Shown piece by piece: positions 22,047 to 33,180 of a DNA stretch of 64,000 nt (positions are counted from its first letter, which is position 1; each line of letters opens with the position of its first letter). Under the pieces are notes generated by a model that made no database searches, had not been told where the DNA came from, and saw only the letters and a program-made list of their open reading frames with translations. This DNA comes from Gautieria morchelliformis (lineage: Eukaryota > Basidiomycota > Agaricomycetes > Gomphales > Gomphaceae), in assembly GCA_015179125.1 (NCBI GenBank), contig WHVA01000436.1:1-64000 (forward strand), in the 5' to 3' direction. The position numbers and the translations under genes were made by a program.

Positions 22047-22602
22047 AGGTCTCAAGGCATGTTTTCGTACATAGGTATCTTCACCCTCTTTCCTATTCGC
22101 TAGCATCATATGAGCATTTGGTATAAGTAGTCTACTTTCGCATGTATATTCCCCAGTTCAATTATCATATGTCTATCTTGTGCAAAAACTTGACCTCACT
22201 GTGACCATCGTCTTGAGCCCTCTCCCATAGATTCCTATCTTCAACCAAAGGAGGACTTAAGCACCACTGGTGAGTTTTCGTACTTCACCTTCGTTACCTT
22301 AGCCTTCATACTATCATCGGTGCTGTCGGTGAAGGGCTTCGAAGGAGTGCCTTTGCCGGCGAAAGGATTGTTGCTGCTTCAACAACCTTTCTGTGGCACC
22401 TTGCATGTTACATCGTCAAGTGTCATGGGCTACTTCACTATGACTGTAGATAGGGCGAGCTCTGTTCGGGCAGCCCTCTTACCTTCTGAACATTTATTGG
22501 TTCACCTTCTTCACTGAACGGCACACTTTTTTGCACAAGCTATTTGGGCATTCACTGTGTTCACTAATACATGATATTAATGCCTAAAAACCAATCTTGA
22601 CA
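22047..22602 (+). repeat. Family-A LTR, 3' portion (copy 3)
   Basis: It aligns with 17390-17990 and with the complement of 4777-5400, and ends CCAATCTTGACA like other family-A LTRs. The 5' portion was separated by insertion of element C and lies left of the window. Its TATAAGTAG box is at about 22121. Confidence 0.85.
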
Positions 22603-23448
22603 ATCACCCTATACCTTACACACCTTCACTGGTTTGGCCGCCTTTGCTGAACCACGTCCTTCATCACACAAGGCATTCAGGAATTCACTATGTTTGCACA
22701 TCCAGGATTTTCTGACACTGTTACGTATCAGAATTCCCGGAGAATGGAACTATAAAGGACAGTGGCTTCAACTTATGCATTGCGCCCCCAATGAACTATC
22801 ATCCTAGGTATTTCAGAATTGAGTATCAGAAGTCGGAAGAAGTGGAGGTACTGAGACTATGAGTTGAACTTAGTCGAAAGGTCAAGGGTCAGAGGTTGGA
22901 GGCAGAGGTCAGAAGAGGCAGAAGACAGAGTATCATAAGACAGAGAGAGGCATACTTGCAAGACTCGCTGTACTAAGATACTAAGAACAGGAGGCAATGC
23001 AAGGGGATTCACATATTGAAGTTGATTATCTGGTTGCAGAAATGGAGAGCATACATGAGCGGGTTTTTATACAATCCGGGGAAAGTGGAAGTAACTATGA
23101 TAAACAGAGTAAGTATCTAATGCATAACAAGGGGACTACAAGGGGGTGCAGGGTAGAGTTAAGAACAATGGGCAAAAGAACAAGGGGTGCATAAGTCTAA
23201 TGGACAGCGGAACAAACAGAATTCCTGATGAACAGAAATGGCATATTGCTGTGCTAAGGGTCAAGTACAGGGGGCCGATGAATAGAGTTGATCAGGGGTG
23301 TCAAAGAACAAGGGGTCAAGGTCATGGGCTGTGGAGGTTGCAGAATAGAGTTGGAGGTGGTGCAGAAGTGTTCCAGAGGTGGCAGAGATGGTTAGGTGGC
23401 ATGGTCATAGACACAGGATACTAAACACCCAAAATCCAATCTTGACAA
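22603..23448 (+). repeat. Diverged family-A LTR tail, split by a solo LTR
   Basis: Segments 22603-22718 and 23410-23448 together resemble the last 130 bp of a family-A LTR (TGCTGAAC..., GATACTAA..., ending CCAATCTTGACA) but are much more diverged. They are separated by a solo B-type LTR. It is probably an older A subfamily, into which copy 3 also inserted. Confidence 0.55.
22719..23409 (-). mobile_element. Diverged solo LTR of family B
   Basis: It begins TGTTACGTATC and shares long stretches with the LTRs of element B, including GCGCCCCCAATGAACTATCA, but is strongly diverged. A 5-bp direct repeat GACAC (22714-22718 and 23410-23414) brackets it. The right end (GGTCATA) no longer has a canonical CA. 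The same minus-strand TATAAAA position is recognisable near 23070. Confidence 0.65.
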
Positions 23449-23804
23449 TTATGCCAAAATAAAAGTGTTATAACAGTAAGCTATGACAATACTAGACCAG
23501 AGGAATGGAATATGTTTCCCATTGATGATATGATGTCTGCTATACACTTTCATATAGGATCAAGGAAACTGGGTCTGGGAGTATGCCTCAGCTGAACAGA
23601 ATAGCATCCCAGACATGGACCCCATATCCTGGACCATAAGACTGGCTGCTGCCTGTGGTAAACAAAGTGTAGACCACGCAGGTTAATCAAAAAGGTCATG
23701 TGATACAGCATATAGGAATATATAATAGTGTTTATAAGGAGAATAATAGATGTTATTAGAAGATTTTGTATATATTTAAACCTCTTAGAGATATATATAC
23801 ATAT

Positions 23805-23988
23805 GAGAGTGTATTAGACTACAATATAAAGTAATAGATACTTGGATAGATACTTCTAACAGATATGAGTAGGAGTATTAGTATGAACAGTTATAATGAG
23901 AGAGTATAGACTACAATATGAAGTAATAGTACTTGGATAGACATTTGTAATATATATGAGGAGGAGTATTAATCTGAATAGTTATAAT
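23805..23988. repeat. AT-rich 93/91-bp tandem duplication
   Basis: Two adjacent direct copies, 23805-23897 and 23898-23988, share AGACTACAATAT, AAGTAATAG, TACTTGGATAGA and GAGGAGTATTA. They lie in AT-rich sequence (23449-24020) in which no gene is recognised. Confidence 0.75.
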
Positions 23989-24009
23989 AATATAGTGTAT
24001 ATTAAAATT

Positions 24010-24509
24010 TGGTAGAATAAATAAGAAGACATGTAAAAATAAGAAGATGTGTTCTTGTCAGCAGAGCCACTGCAGGAGGGACAGAAGTAGGATTATTTAT
24101 ATCCCAACAATAAAATTGCCATATACTTTCACCCTCACTACATGCAGTTCATTTCCTGACGCCCTGTATATTCCTCAGGATGCAATTTTCAAACCTACAC
24201 ACAGTTCACTGATTCCCAGTAGCAAAACATGAACAATATTTTCACAAAGCACAATAATAATGAATTACAAACAGAGTCAAATTCCAAACGGCATAGAATA
24301 TGCATCTACAGGTTTTTGAGGGTATGGGTTTGTCAGAGTGAGCAGATAGCCACATCTTCTATGGCAACCAATTTCCATAAAAAAAGTAGATTGATGTAAG
24401 TTGCTGTGTACTGCCTTGCTAGGAGGTTTGTATTGGAATCATAGCTATGATGCATTAGCTTGGATGCTGTCATTAAGCCTCTGCCGTCCTTCCAGATCCT
24501 ACTGAACCA
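24010..24509. other. Non-coding stretch
   Basis: No credible coding frame, RNA gene or repeat was recognised in this moderately AT-rich spacer. It lies downstream of the DUF6533 tail fragment on the minus strand. Confidence 0.5.
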
Positions 24510-24887
24510 TTAACCAGTGTCTGAAGGAGATGCTAACTTCTCACTGGAGATGATTGGCACAGCCATTTCTACATCTCCAGGACATCCAGTTGCCCAAGGA
24601 AACTCATCCAACTCTCTTCCAGCTGACCCAGCCTCACCAGGTGATGGCTGGCTTTCCCGACCAGCCTCATTGTGCTCTAAGGTCTCAGCACTAAAATCCT
24701 GACTCAAGTGAGGGTTCCCAAATTTCGCCACTATGGCATTGTGGACACTTTGTCTAGCTGCTTGGAAGCTGGTGAATGAAAGAGAGGGTAATGAGGGGTT
24801 ATTACATTGACTGTGTCTCTCTTTGAGAGTTAGGTGAAAGCGGCAGACAATAATTATTGACAAGCTGTATGTGCACTGTAAGTACAA
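24510..24887 (-). pseudogene. Tail fragment of a DUF6533-like membrane protein gene
   Basis: The minus strand reads a last-exon-like piece (LSIIIVCRFHLTLKER...FQAARQSVHNAIVAKFG). It aligns with the last exon of the DUF6533 gene at 42641 (AIIIYRCHLALQER...FPAARQWISNVLSEEFG) in order and spacing: an end of a helix, a charged turn, then a soluble acidic tail. Upstream exons were not found before the orphan-gene fragment at 25.1 kb, so it is taken as a truncated paralogue. DUF6533 proteins are seven-helix proteins of unknown function, expanded in Agaricomycetes. Confidence 0.5.
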
Positions 24888-25059
24888 TCACATGTCTTTC
24901 TTCTTAACTTGCTGATAAAATACCTGTTGTGAAGCCAGCCAAACATATAACCAATGCTTTGCTTTATACAATAAAGCAGCTGAAGTTAGCGATTTTATAT
25001 CACAATCAATATCTTACATACCCTCAATACCTGAAATGTAAAAGTATCTCACGACTTTG

Positions 25060-25290
25060 ACATACAGTAATTGTCAGTTCCCTTAACGTTCTCAGCATAC
25101 TCCCTGTGCAGGCCGAGCTGTAGTTCATCTTGATCAGTATTTGTACTCCCCAGAGTGGATATAGAAGTAGTACAACTAACGGCAATATTGAGTCCTTTTC
25201 GTAATCCGAATCATCCTCATCAATGGTCCCCTCCGCCTGCTCCAAGAGTTCCCGTTGATGGTAAAGCATTTGAATGGGACTTAATGGCAG
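25060..25290 (-). pseudogene. Inverted fragment of the orphan four-helix gene family (copy 3)
   Basis: On the minus strand this stretch encodes ELLEQAEGTIDEDDSDYEKD followed by a diverged continuation ending in SMLRTLRELT. The same protein sequence occurs on the plus strand at about 27610-27790 at the start of copy 2. Only the N-terminal exon is present, so this is an inverted partial duplicate. The downstream exons are absent. Confidence 0.6.
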
Positions 25291-25759
25291 TGGGGATACT
25301 AGGTGGCAACGCGTGGACCACCTTCTAGGTCTCATTTGCAGGCGAGTGATTGCGGCCTGACTACTGATGCTTGGATATGAATTGGCTGTACTTACATAAA
25401 TACAATACTTACTTATAATATCCAATCGGCTTTACGCGCCTATTTTTAGGACTGATGAATTAATAGGCATGCCCAGCGCTTCCATTCCTGGGCATGTTCT
25501 CCCGATTAGAATTCTTTTCAGTGTCTCGACACTGGACTCCAGACAGTAATACCTTACAGTTCGCGGCGGAGCTGGTGAGTGCCCGAGGTCCCAAAGAACG
25601 TGACAACAGGTTCATCTTAGAGCCATCTATCTAGAGAGCTGTCTTGGCTATACAATGATTGTCGTCACTGTAAGTATATACTTGTCATCTCCAATTTATG
25701 CATGGGTTACCCTCCTGGACCGCTAGTGTCTCTAGATTCACATCTGTATGCTCCACCAA

Positions 25760-27239
25760 CAACACAACGGGCTCTTCAGGCAGGCGGAGGCAGCCATTAG
25801 CAAGCCGTCTAATTTGGAAATGGGCCAACTCTTGCCGGTAACTTGTATGTCTGGTCTTGTTCGCCTTGGGTAGCACTGACCATGAACGACAGCTCCGCCA
25901 AAGCCGGTCAAGGATGCTCAGAACGTAAAGGAAACTGATGATTATGACCAAGTGAAAAGATACTTGGATGATCGAGCTAGCGAGATTAAAAACTTTGACG
26001 AACTTGTGAGCCGTATTAACTCACGAAAAATCTTGAAATTATTTTGTAATAATCTTATTAGCTTGTCGAAGTACATGACCGCCAACTTGTCGAGGTAATC
26101 TCATAGGTTGAGCCATGTGTTAGTCGACTGATAACGTGTGCTATAATCATAGAAGGATCCTGAAAAGATGTGTCAACTGATCGAACAGCAGCTGACTTTG
26201 GAACGACATGTGGGTTCTTCCTGTTATCTCTTGGGAATATATGCACAGAATTTCTCACATTTTTGGAAGATTCAACGCTTGGAAGGGGAGGCCGATGATA
26301 TCCGCTGGCAGTTCGTCAGCAGAGCAGCTACAATCACATTTAGCGACTCCACTGCTCAACGTCTGCTTGAAATTCAAGGGCAGATTGGACAGGTATACCG
26401 TTGAGCCGTGTCTTGTTTATATACACCTGCTGAATCGCGGTATGTCAGGCAATTGGGGCTCTGTCGGCTTTGGGAGCAGGTCTGTCCTTCAGTCTTCTCT
26501 TTAGTGCCACACGAGGTATTTGATCTATTTCCGATCTTGAATGCCATCTCAACACATCTGGCAGGGAATTTATTGTGCATGTTTGTGGCATGGTGGTTAT
26601 TCCTCATTGCCCTCACGGTTTCCGGAGGCGTTGGTATGGCAGGGTCTGGGATTGACGAGCTCAATAAACGACCGTCTCACGCGGAGTGGACCGCTCGTAG
26701 ATGGACTTTGTTGGGCATTCTCGTTTCCGCTCTTTGCGCTGCCGGGGGTTTCGTCGCATTTTGTAAGTATTCCAACTGCTGAAATAATATTGCTGAACCC
26801 CTTTCTCCTTTTACGTAAACGACAGCTGTAGCAGTTGTCTTCTATGACCTGACGGACGAAATTGCGACCGGACGTGCTGTTATTACCGGGTGTGTCGGGT
26901 TATGCTTAATGAAATTTACCACCTTTTGACATACAAACTTACTGTAAGTCCACGCCCGGGACCATGGAACAAATTCCCAGTACAGAAAGGTCAGTTTATA
27001 CGCACTTTTGCATTTGACGTTGTGTTAATTGGTATGAAGTGTTTGCGTTTGTGGTCATCTTTTTCTTCGAGGCCCTGTTTGTTGCGGGATTTGTGCGTGC
27101 TTTGCGACCAGGATTGCGTCTTATAAATTGGAAGTCGAGGCGAGAATGGCGTAATGAGATGCTCAAACCCTCTCGACGTGGATCAGGACTGAGGGCCAGG
27201 ACCCTCACAGAACTGTTGGATGATGGCTCTGAGAAGTGA
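25760..27239 (+). CDS. Unrecognised four-helix membrane protein, copy 1
   Basis: I do not recognise this family. Exons on the plus strand give a soluble N-terminal part (YLDDRASEIKNFDELVSRI, about 25.95 kb), a helix with RLEGEADDIRW and RLLEIQGQIGQ (about 26.27-26.40 kb), then four hydrophobic segments: ALSALGAGLSFSLLF, CMFVAWWLFLIALTVSGG, LLGILVSALCAAGGFVAF and VFAFVVIFFFEALFVAGF. The C-terminus is basic and ends at 27239. Clear GT-AG introns include one starting GTATACCG near 26397, one starting GTATTTGATC near 26516 and one starting GTAAGTATTCC near 26763. The C-terminal half looks intact. The N-terminal exon has a stop (TAA) where copy 2 has a leucine codon, so the start is unclear and the gene may be decaying. 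Confidence 0.5.
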
Positions 27240-27519
27240 TACGTTTACCGGGAGCAACATTTCGCATGTATTTGGTTGAGGTTAGTTCGCGGGCTTCAAC
27301 GTGTCTCTTCGCTGAGCAGACCGTATTCCCTGAAATTAGGATAATTGTCGAGCCAGACAGGAGGAGGGAGTATGAAGATGAAACGACATATCAATTGATG
27401 ACATCTAGGTTTCAGACCCAAACACAATGTATGATCACTGTGACGAGATTTGAAAACGTACACGCTCTGCCAATAAACCGAACCAGCCCTCTCGACTCGG
27501 AACTGGTCTTTATCGTCTG

Positions 27520-28980
27520 TTGATGTCTGATGAAGGAAACGTCAACTCGGGAGCAGCGAAGCAGATTGGACTGCTGATTCCACGGAGCAGGCGCCAGCAA
27601 CCGGAACTCTTGCAGCAGGCGGAGGGGACCATTGATGAAGATGATTCGGATTACGAAAAGGACTCGATATTGCCGGTAGCCTGTACTACTTCTATGTCCA
27701 CGCTGGGGACTACAAGTACTACTGATCAAGATGAACGGCTCGGCCAGCACAGCGGGAGTGTGCTGAGAACGTTGAGGGAACTGACAATTATGTCAAAGTC
27801 GTAAGATACTTGGAAGATCGCCGAGATCTTGCACTTTGACAAGCTTGTGAGCTTGTAGTTGATCAAGAATGCTGAAGTTCCTTGTAACCCTCTTGTTAGC
27901 TTGCTGAAGCACACATCCGCCAACTCGTCGAGGTGATTTCGTAGTTCGAATCACCTGTATCAATCAGCTAATACCTTGTGCCATACCCCAGAACAACCCT
28001 GAAAAGATGTGCCAACTGATCGAATTGAAGTTCCAACGTCTGGAAGGCGATGCCGATGATATACGCTGGCAGGTCATCATCAACTGACAAGCTGCACTCA
28101 CATTTAGTGACCCCGCCACTCAACGCCTGCTCGAAATTCAAGTGCAGATTGGACATGTAGGCCGTTAGCTTACATTTTATATGTTCATATGGGCTGACAA
28201 GCCCGTCAGGCTATTGGAGCATTGTCGGCTTTAGGCGCTAGTCTATCCCTTAGTCTTCTGCAGATCTGTTTAGCGCTACACGAGGTATTTTAGGTACTTC
28301 TCATGCTGAACGGATCTCATTACGCATTTTAGGCGACTTGTGGTGCATGTACGCGGCCTGGTGGTTATTTTTAATTGCGCTCTCGGTTTCCGGAGGGGTT
28401 GGCGTGGCGGGATCCGGGGTTGACGATCTGAATAGACGACCGTCTCAATGGAGTGGACCTCCCGCAGATGGACGTTGCTAGGTATTGTCGTTAGAGCTCT
28501 TTGTGTTGTCGGGGGCTTCGTCGCCTTTTGTGAGTATCCCGGAAGGCACATTTGAGTCCCAGTGTCTCTAAAGGTCTTTTTTTCAAAATCGTCAGCTGTA
28601 GCAGTTGTCTTTTATGACCTGACGGAGGAAATTGCGACTGGACGTGGAATTGTTACCGGGTATGTCCCATTATCCCTAATATATACCACCATCTGACATA
28701 CGCACTGAAGTCCACAACCGGGAAAGTGGAACCAGTTCCCAATACAGAAAGGTTGGTTTATACGCACTCTCAGCAAGGGTTGCCTTAATCTGTAGGAAGT
28801 GTTTGCGTTTGTGATCATCTTTTTCTTCGAGGCCTTGTTTGTCGCAGGGTCTGTGCACGCTTTGTGGCCAGGGCTGCGTCTGAAAAATAGGAGGTTAAGG
28901 CGGGATCGACGTTTGAAGATGCTTGAATACCCTCGACCTTGATCAGGACCGAGGACCAAAACCCTCTCTGAGCTTTGGGA
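27520..28980 (+). pseudogene. Unrecognised four-helix membrane protein, copy 2 (broken)
   Basis: This is a tandem duplicate of the gene at 25.8-27.2 kb. The N-terminal exon is better preserved here (QQAEGTIDEDDSDYEKDS...RTLRELT, 27600-27790). Later segments match copy 1 in order: RLEGDADDIRWQ (about 28045), the first hydrophobic segment (28205), WWLFLIALSVSGGVGVAGSG (28363), VFYDLTEEIATGR (28605) and VFAFVIIFFFEALFVAG (28800). The frame is broken at least twice, by extra bases near 28260 (CAGATCT) and missing bases near 28445. With copy 3 at 25.1 kb this makes a local three-member family, all imperfect. Confidence 0.6.
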
Positions 28981-28989
28981 GGAAGACCC

Positions 28990-29722
28990 CAAGAACTGAC
29001 CTATTTAACTGGAGCAGACATTCCGGATGTGTTAATTTTATATTGGTTGGCACCTTCATTGCGTTTATTTCTTTCCGCTGAGCCGACCGCATTCAATGCC
29101 AGGAATGTAGAGTAGCTGTCGTATCGCGCGAGATGAGGATGAACCCATTTCTAATTGATAATTTTATTGAGCACGTCGAGGCTTCGGAGGCTGACCTTTG
29201 CTTAGGCCGTTTCATATGAAAGAGCTTCATATTCCCAAGAACAGTACTTATAGTTCTATTGGATTTTGGCATCTGCGCGACCGATAATCCGAAACAGCCA
29301 TGACGTTCAATTTTGTCCAATCCAGTGGCTACTGTCTGGACCTGAGCTGAGCACAGACGACGCCCCGATACAGACAGGCCTGTCGCGACTGGAAAACCTG
29401 CAAATCTGCCAGATCATCTTGGAAGTATTTGCGATAAAGTGGACATACCTACTACCGTTACTACTAGTACAGCACTCGGCTCTCTATAATTGGTCTGGAA
29501 TTTAATATATGCGAAAACTGCCAGGCTGAGAGGTGGACCGAGGCGGCGAGCTTGTCGTTTTCCGTCCGCTTTGTAGGATACTGTATTCGCTGGGAAGAGA
29601 ATATCATAGATTCGGATAACTTATGCTCGGCTCGGCTTGCGGTTTGTGATCGATTCAATGTGTCATGTCCGGGTACTTGGCCGGTGTTACTGACGGCTTC
29701 TCAACTTTTGTTCTCATCCTTC
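28990..29722. other. Intergenic region upstream of ORC2
   Basis: No supported gene. A frame runs open into ORC2 from 29552 without an ATG context or family match, so it is read as 5' leader. The core promoter of ORC2 presumably lies here; no TATA box stands out. Confidence 0.5.
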
Positions 29723-31305
29723 ATGTCCACGCCCCGTCGTGTGACACGTCAAAGTACGTCCAACACTCCGTCAAGCTCAAAAGGCGGTCAATTGTCTAGC
29801 CCTGCCAAAGGGAAAATCATTGTGGTCAATGATAGCACGCCTACCAGACCCGCGAAGCGTGCCCGTACCACCACATCCACACCTCAAGGCGGTCAGGCGG
29901 CAAGCTCCCCTATCCGTCAGAGATCCAGTCCTCGTAAACAGGCTTCCCGAGGTGGGCGGAGCGGTGCTATATCCGTGCGAGAGGACGGCACAGAGGAAGA
30001 GGAGGGCGATGACGACGCTACTTCAGGCTCTGAGGCCTCATCGTTGGGTCATGGTCTTATCTCAACGTTAGCGAAAAACGCCAGCGCAGCAACAGGGAAG
30101 GGCTTCGTCCATCGAAACGCGTTCGACGCGTACTTTGCAGCTGCATCCAAGCCATCCCGTACATCTAACAATGTATTCTCCGACCTGGTGGCACCACTAT
30201 CACGCGACGAGTATACCACTCTACTAGCTAATTCAGAAGCCGCGTCTAAGCATGCTGCCAAACTCGAGCAGGTGCTCAAGGGGTATGAAGTACTCTTCCC
30301 GCGCTACGCATTCGAACTCGCTGAAGGCTTCAACCTACTGTTTTTTGGGTTTGGCTCGAAGCGAACTGTATTAAACAACTTTGCGCGTTCCGTCTGTGCG
30401 AGACGTGGGCATGTTGTTATGGTGAACGGTTATATGCCGCGTGTAGGCATCAAGGAGGTCATTACGACCATCGAAGGGGTTCCTGGGCTTGCAGATGTGC
30501 CTCTCCCGCCTAGCGCTACAGGAATTGAAGCACAGACACGCCGCATCTACGAATTCTTTCTCCCACAGAGTGTGCGCCCTCAGCATCCCACCTCTGAGCG
30601 CCCTCTTTTCCTCTTCATACACAATATCGATTCCCCATCCCTGCGCACCCCCAAAGCCAAGGCCATCCTATCCCTGCTTGCGCTGAACCCATGTATCCAT
30701 CTCGTCGGGTCGGTCGATCATATCAATGCTCAGATGATCTGGAGTACTGCGGAGGCGAGCACGCGGAAGCATTCCTATGTCGAAGAAAGTGTGAGTACGG
30801 CTTTCAATATCCCCCGACACGTGGGTTTGCGTGGGCGTGGCATGATATGACGACAATGCAGCCCTATGACGCGGAACTCGCGCATGTGGATATAAACAGC
30901 ATTCGCAAAAAACGCGGGAAGGCCGCCGCGACGGATAGCGATATGTCCGAGTCTGCAGCACAGCACATTCTTGCGTCCGTCAATGCCAAGGCGAAGAAGC
31001 TGTTCGTGCTGCTCGCGAACACGCTCCTGACCTCTTTCGACGAGAGTGGAGCGGGAGGTAAGAAAAAGGAGAAGCAGCCCCAGATGCAGTTGCAACAACA
31101 CGCGGTGTCTTATGAGACATTGTTTAATGCTGCCCGAACAGACTTCATTGCGACAAGCGATACCTCTTTCAAGGCCCTATTAGCCGAGTTTCGTGACCAC
31201 GGGCTGGTCCTAACGCTAGCTAGCGGTGGGGGCGAATCATTGTGGATACCACTACGGGTAGAGGAATTACGACGAGTAGTGGCAAGCATCGCCGGAGAAC
31301 AATAG
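29723..31305 (+). CDS. ORC2: Origin recognition complex subunit 2
   Basis: ORC2 is a core subunit of the six-part origin recognition complex, which binds replication origins in the nucleus and loads the MCM helicase. The start chosen is ATG 29723 (MSTPRRVTRQST), in frame with the rest, rather than an upstream ATG without protein character. Residues 1-105 are disordered, basic and Ser/Thr/Pro-rich, as usual for the family. The conserved AAA+-like region follows (FNLLFFGFGSKRTVLNNF, the degenerate Walker A region typical of ORC2; LFLFIHNIDSPSLR, Walker B-like; LVGSVDHINAQMIW). One phase-0 intron, GTGAGT to CAG, lies at 30791-30861. The C-terminal winged helix has ALLAEFRDHGLVL. The protein is about 500 residues, slightly short for a fungal ORC2 but complete. 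Confidence 0.93.
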
Positions 31306-31375
31306 GCGAACCTATGACCAAGATGGCTTGTAATAGAGTATGTATGCTAGACACGGAGAGCAGGAGCATTCGGAC

Positions 31376-32985
31376 TCAATACACGTATGGAATGATTCGA
31401 TACGGAACAAGCTTTTTGTACTTTTCCCAATCTTTGCCGTATCTAAAAGTAAAACACGAGTCAACATAGGCATCAAGTCGTGGTTAAAATGTGAACCAAC
31501 TTTTTAGCACAATTGTCGTCATCGCGAATCTGTCGGTGAATAAGGAGGACCGCGAAATACAAAGGGTAGAAGTAAGTGATAGGTGTCCCGGCGCCTGTGG
31601 CCATTGAGTAGCCAAGCGCCATGAGGAGATCACCACTTGTGTACACGTTAGAACTATCCGCACATTACGATGATCTACTCACAAGTAGTTCGGGTGGCGA
31701 GAGGTGCCCCACCATCCCGACGTCAGCAATTTGGATCCGCTTTCAGTGACGAAGAACTCCAGGTCTATAAACAGCAGCCTTGGAAGTGACCAGACAACTG
31801 TAGATTAATATACACGTACTTTTGGGATTACGGCCGTTGCGGAAGTCATTCTTTTCGCCATTTGCTGTGCGGAAAATGTAATAGCCCACACCGTGAATGG
31901 CAAATACGAGGACAGTGAAAACGGGCCCAAGTTCAACGTGGGTGAAGGCTAAATAGCGGGCCTGTAGCGAGTAAACGAATGGCACCCATGCGAGATCACC
32001 GATGGAAAGCATGAAGCCAAATCCGTCTGTGGTGATGTCCATAGTCGTGAGAATCGCAGGCTGAGTTGTCGTGAGCAGATGGGATGTGACTAGTGAGGCG
32101 TGCTCACTTCGTTATAAAGCCATCTGCGACATACCAGATCTGGAACAAGAGAACAAGCCCCATGGAATCGGTGATGGAGCCGCCACGGCGTATTGCTTGC
32201 TCGCAGGCCATGGAGATGTCGATGAGCACCCACAAGATCAAACCAGGACGAAGCTCGTTGAAAGACTTGATGTCGAATGATCCAATTGCAGGGTTCAACT
32301 CGCGACCGATATAGAACTGCACGTTGGTTCAATAACATGTGAGAAAATTGGACCTTGTTATGCGCACATCATAGATGAAATTCCCAGTGTTACCACCGAG
32401 GGCAAGGAGCTTCTCCCCCTGGAATGAGGCAAGATACACAGCCAGAGCTTGTACTGTCGCAAACACCACGGAGGAAGTCACGAGACCGATCCAGTGTTCG
32501 TAGATGAAAGTGAAAGATGAAGGGCCAAAGCGAATGATTGTGCCGGAAGCAAGACCAAGGGCGAGGAGGAATGTGGAGAAGGCTGAAGCAGAAGCCGAGT
32601 AAGCGGAGTGTACAGTATGATAAAAGTAGTACATACCGTTGATCTTGTACTTTAGCTTGTGCCCATTGCGCATTGTAGTACCTTCCACCCAGTCGCCGGG
32701 GAGTACAAACCACGCAACGACACAGAACGCCCACCATGCGATGTAGACTAGGAATGCTTGTGTGTCCCATAGTGACTTCCACCAATCAAGGCTCGTGACT
32801 GCTTCGGAGAAGCTGGTGGGTAACGACCACAGCGGCGGAGGGCAACCACCCGATGTTTCAGAGCATGTGTAATAAAGCGCATAGGTGGTGATGGGAACGG
32901 ACAGAGTGACGAATAATGCTCCCAGTGGCCCACCAAACTCGTAGTGGGTTGTGCGAGGACTCAGCTCGCTCGTTGACTTGGTCAT
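31376..32985 (-). CDS. ERG24: C-14 sterol reductase (ERG24 type)
   Basis: It reduces the C14-C15 double bond after lanosterol C14 demethylation, using NADPH, in the ER during ergosterol synthesis. Transmembrane segments start with GALFVTLSVPITTYALYY and continue through the protein. Family markers are LALGGNTGNFIYD, GRELNP, FDIKSFNELRPG, MDITTDGFGFML and the C-terminal LLTSGWWGTSRHPNYL, then GDLLMALGY. Introns include 32317-32367, one after PNYL near 31.7 kb, and a last one starting GTTGGT near 31.5 kb, after which comes KYGKDWEKYKK and the typical end PYRIIPYVY. Without that last intron the C-terminus would be truncated. ERG4 (C-24(28) reductase) and DHCR7 are relatives, but the basidiomycete C-14 enzymes fit best. 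Confidence 0.88.
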
Positions 32986-33180
32986 GGCGGATGTGACACT
33001 TCTTGTGAAATGTGAGATGGTACGAGGTCTGCGACGTCACGTGAGTACGCGCACGTGACACTGAACCACCGCCGCGTCTGTTTCCACCAACCATGCGGCA
33101 GATACAGGGCGACAGACTCGAACAGTCCCGTATAAGACTCGAACGCGACATTGACAAAAATATTCCTTCTCCCCCCTCCA
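32986..33180. promoter_or_regulatory. Divergent promoter between ERG24 and the spindle-pole gene
   Basis: Only 195 bp separate the two ATGs (107 bp if the spindle-pole gene starts at 33093). The sequence holds GACGTCACGTGAGTACGCGCACGTGACAC, that is two CACGTG E-box-like motifs and a CRE-like GACGTCA, within about 30 bp (around 33032-33060). In fungi CACGTG is bound by bHLH factors; SREBP-type factors that control sterol genes bind related E-boxes. Regulation of both genes from this gap is inferred. Confidence 0.45.
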
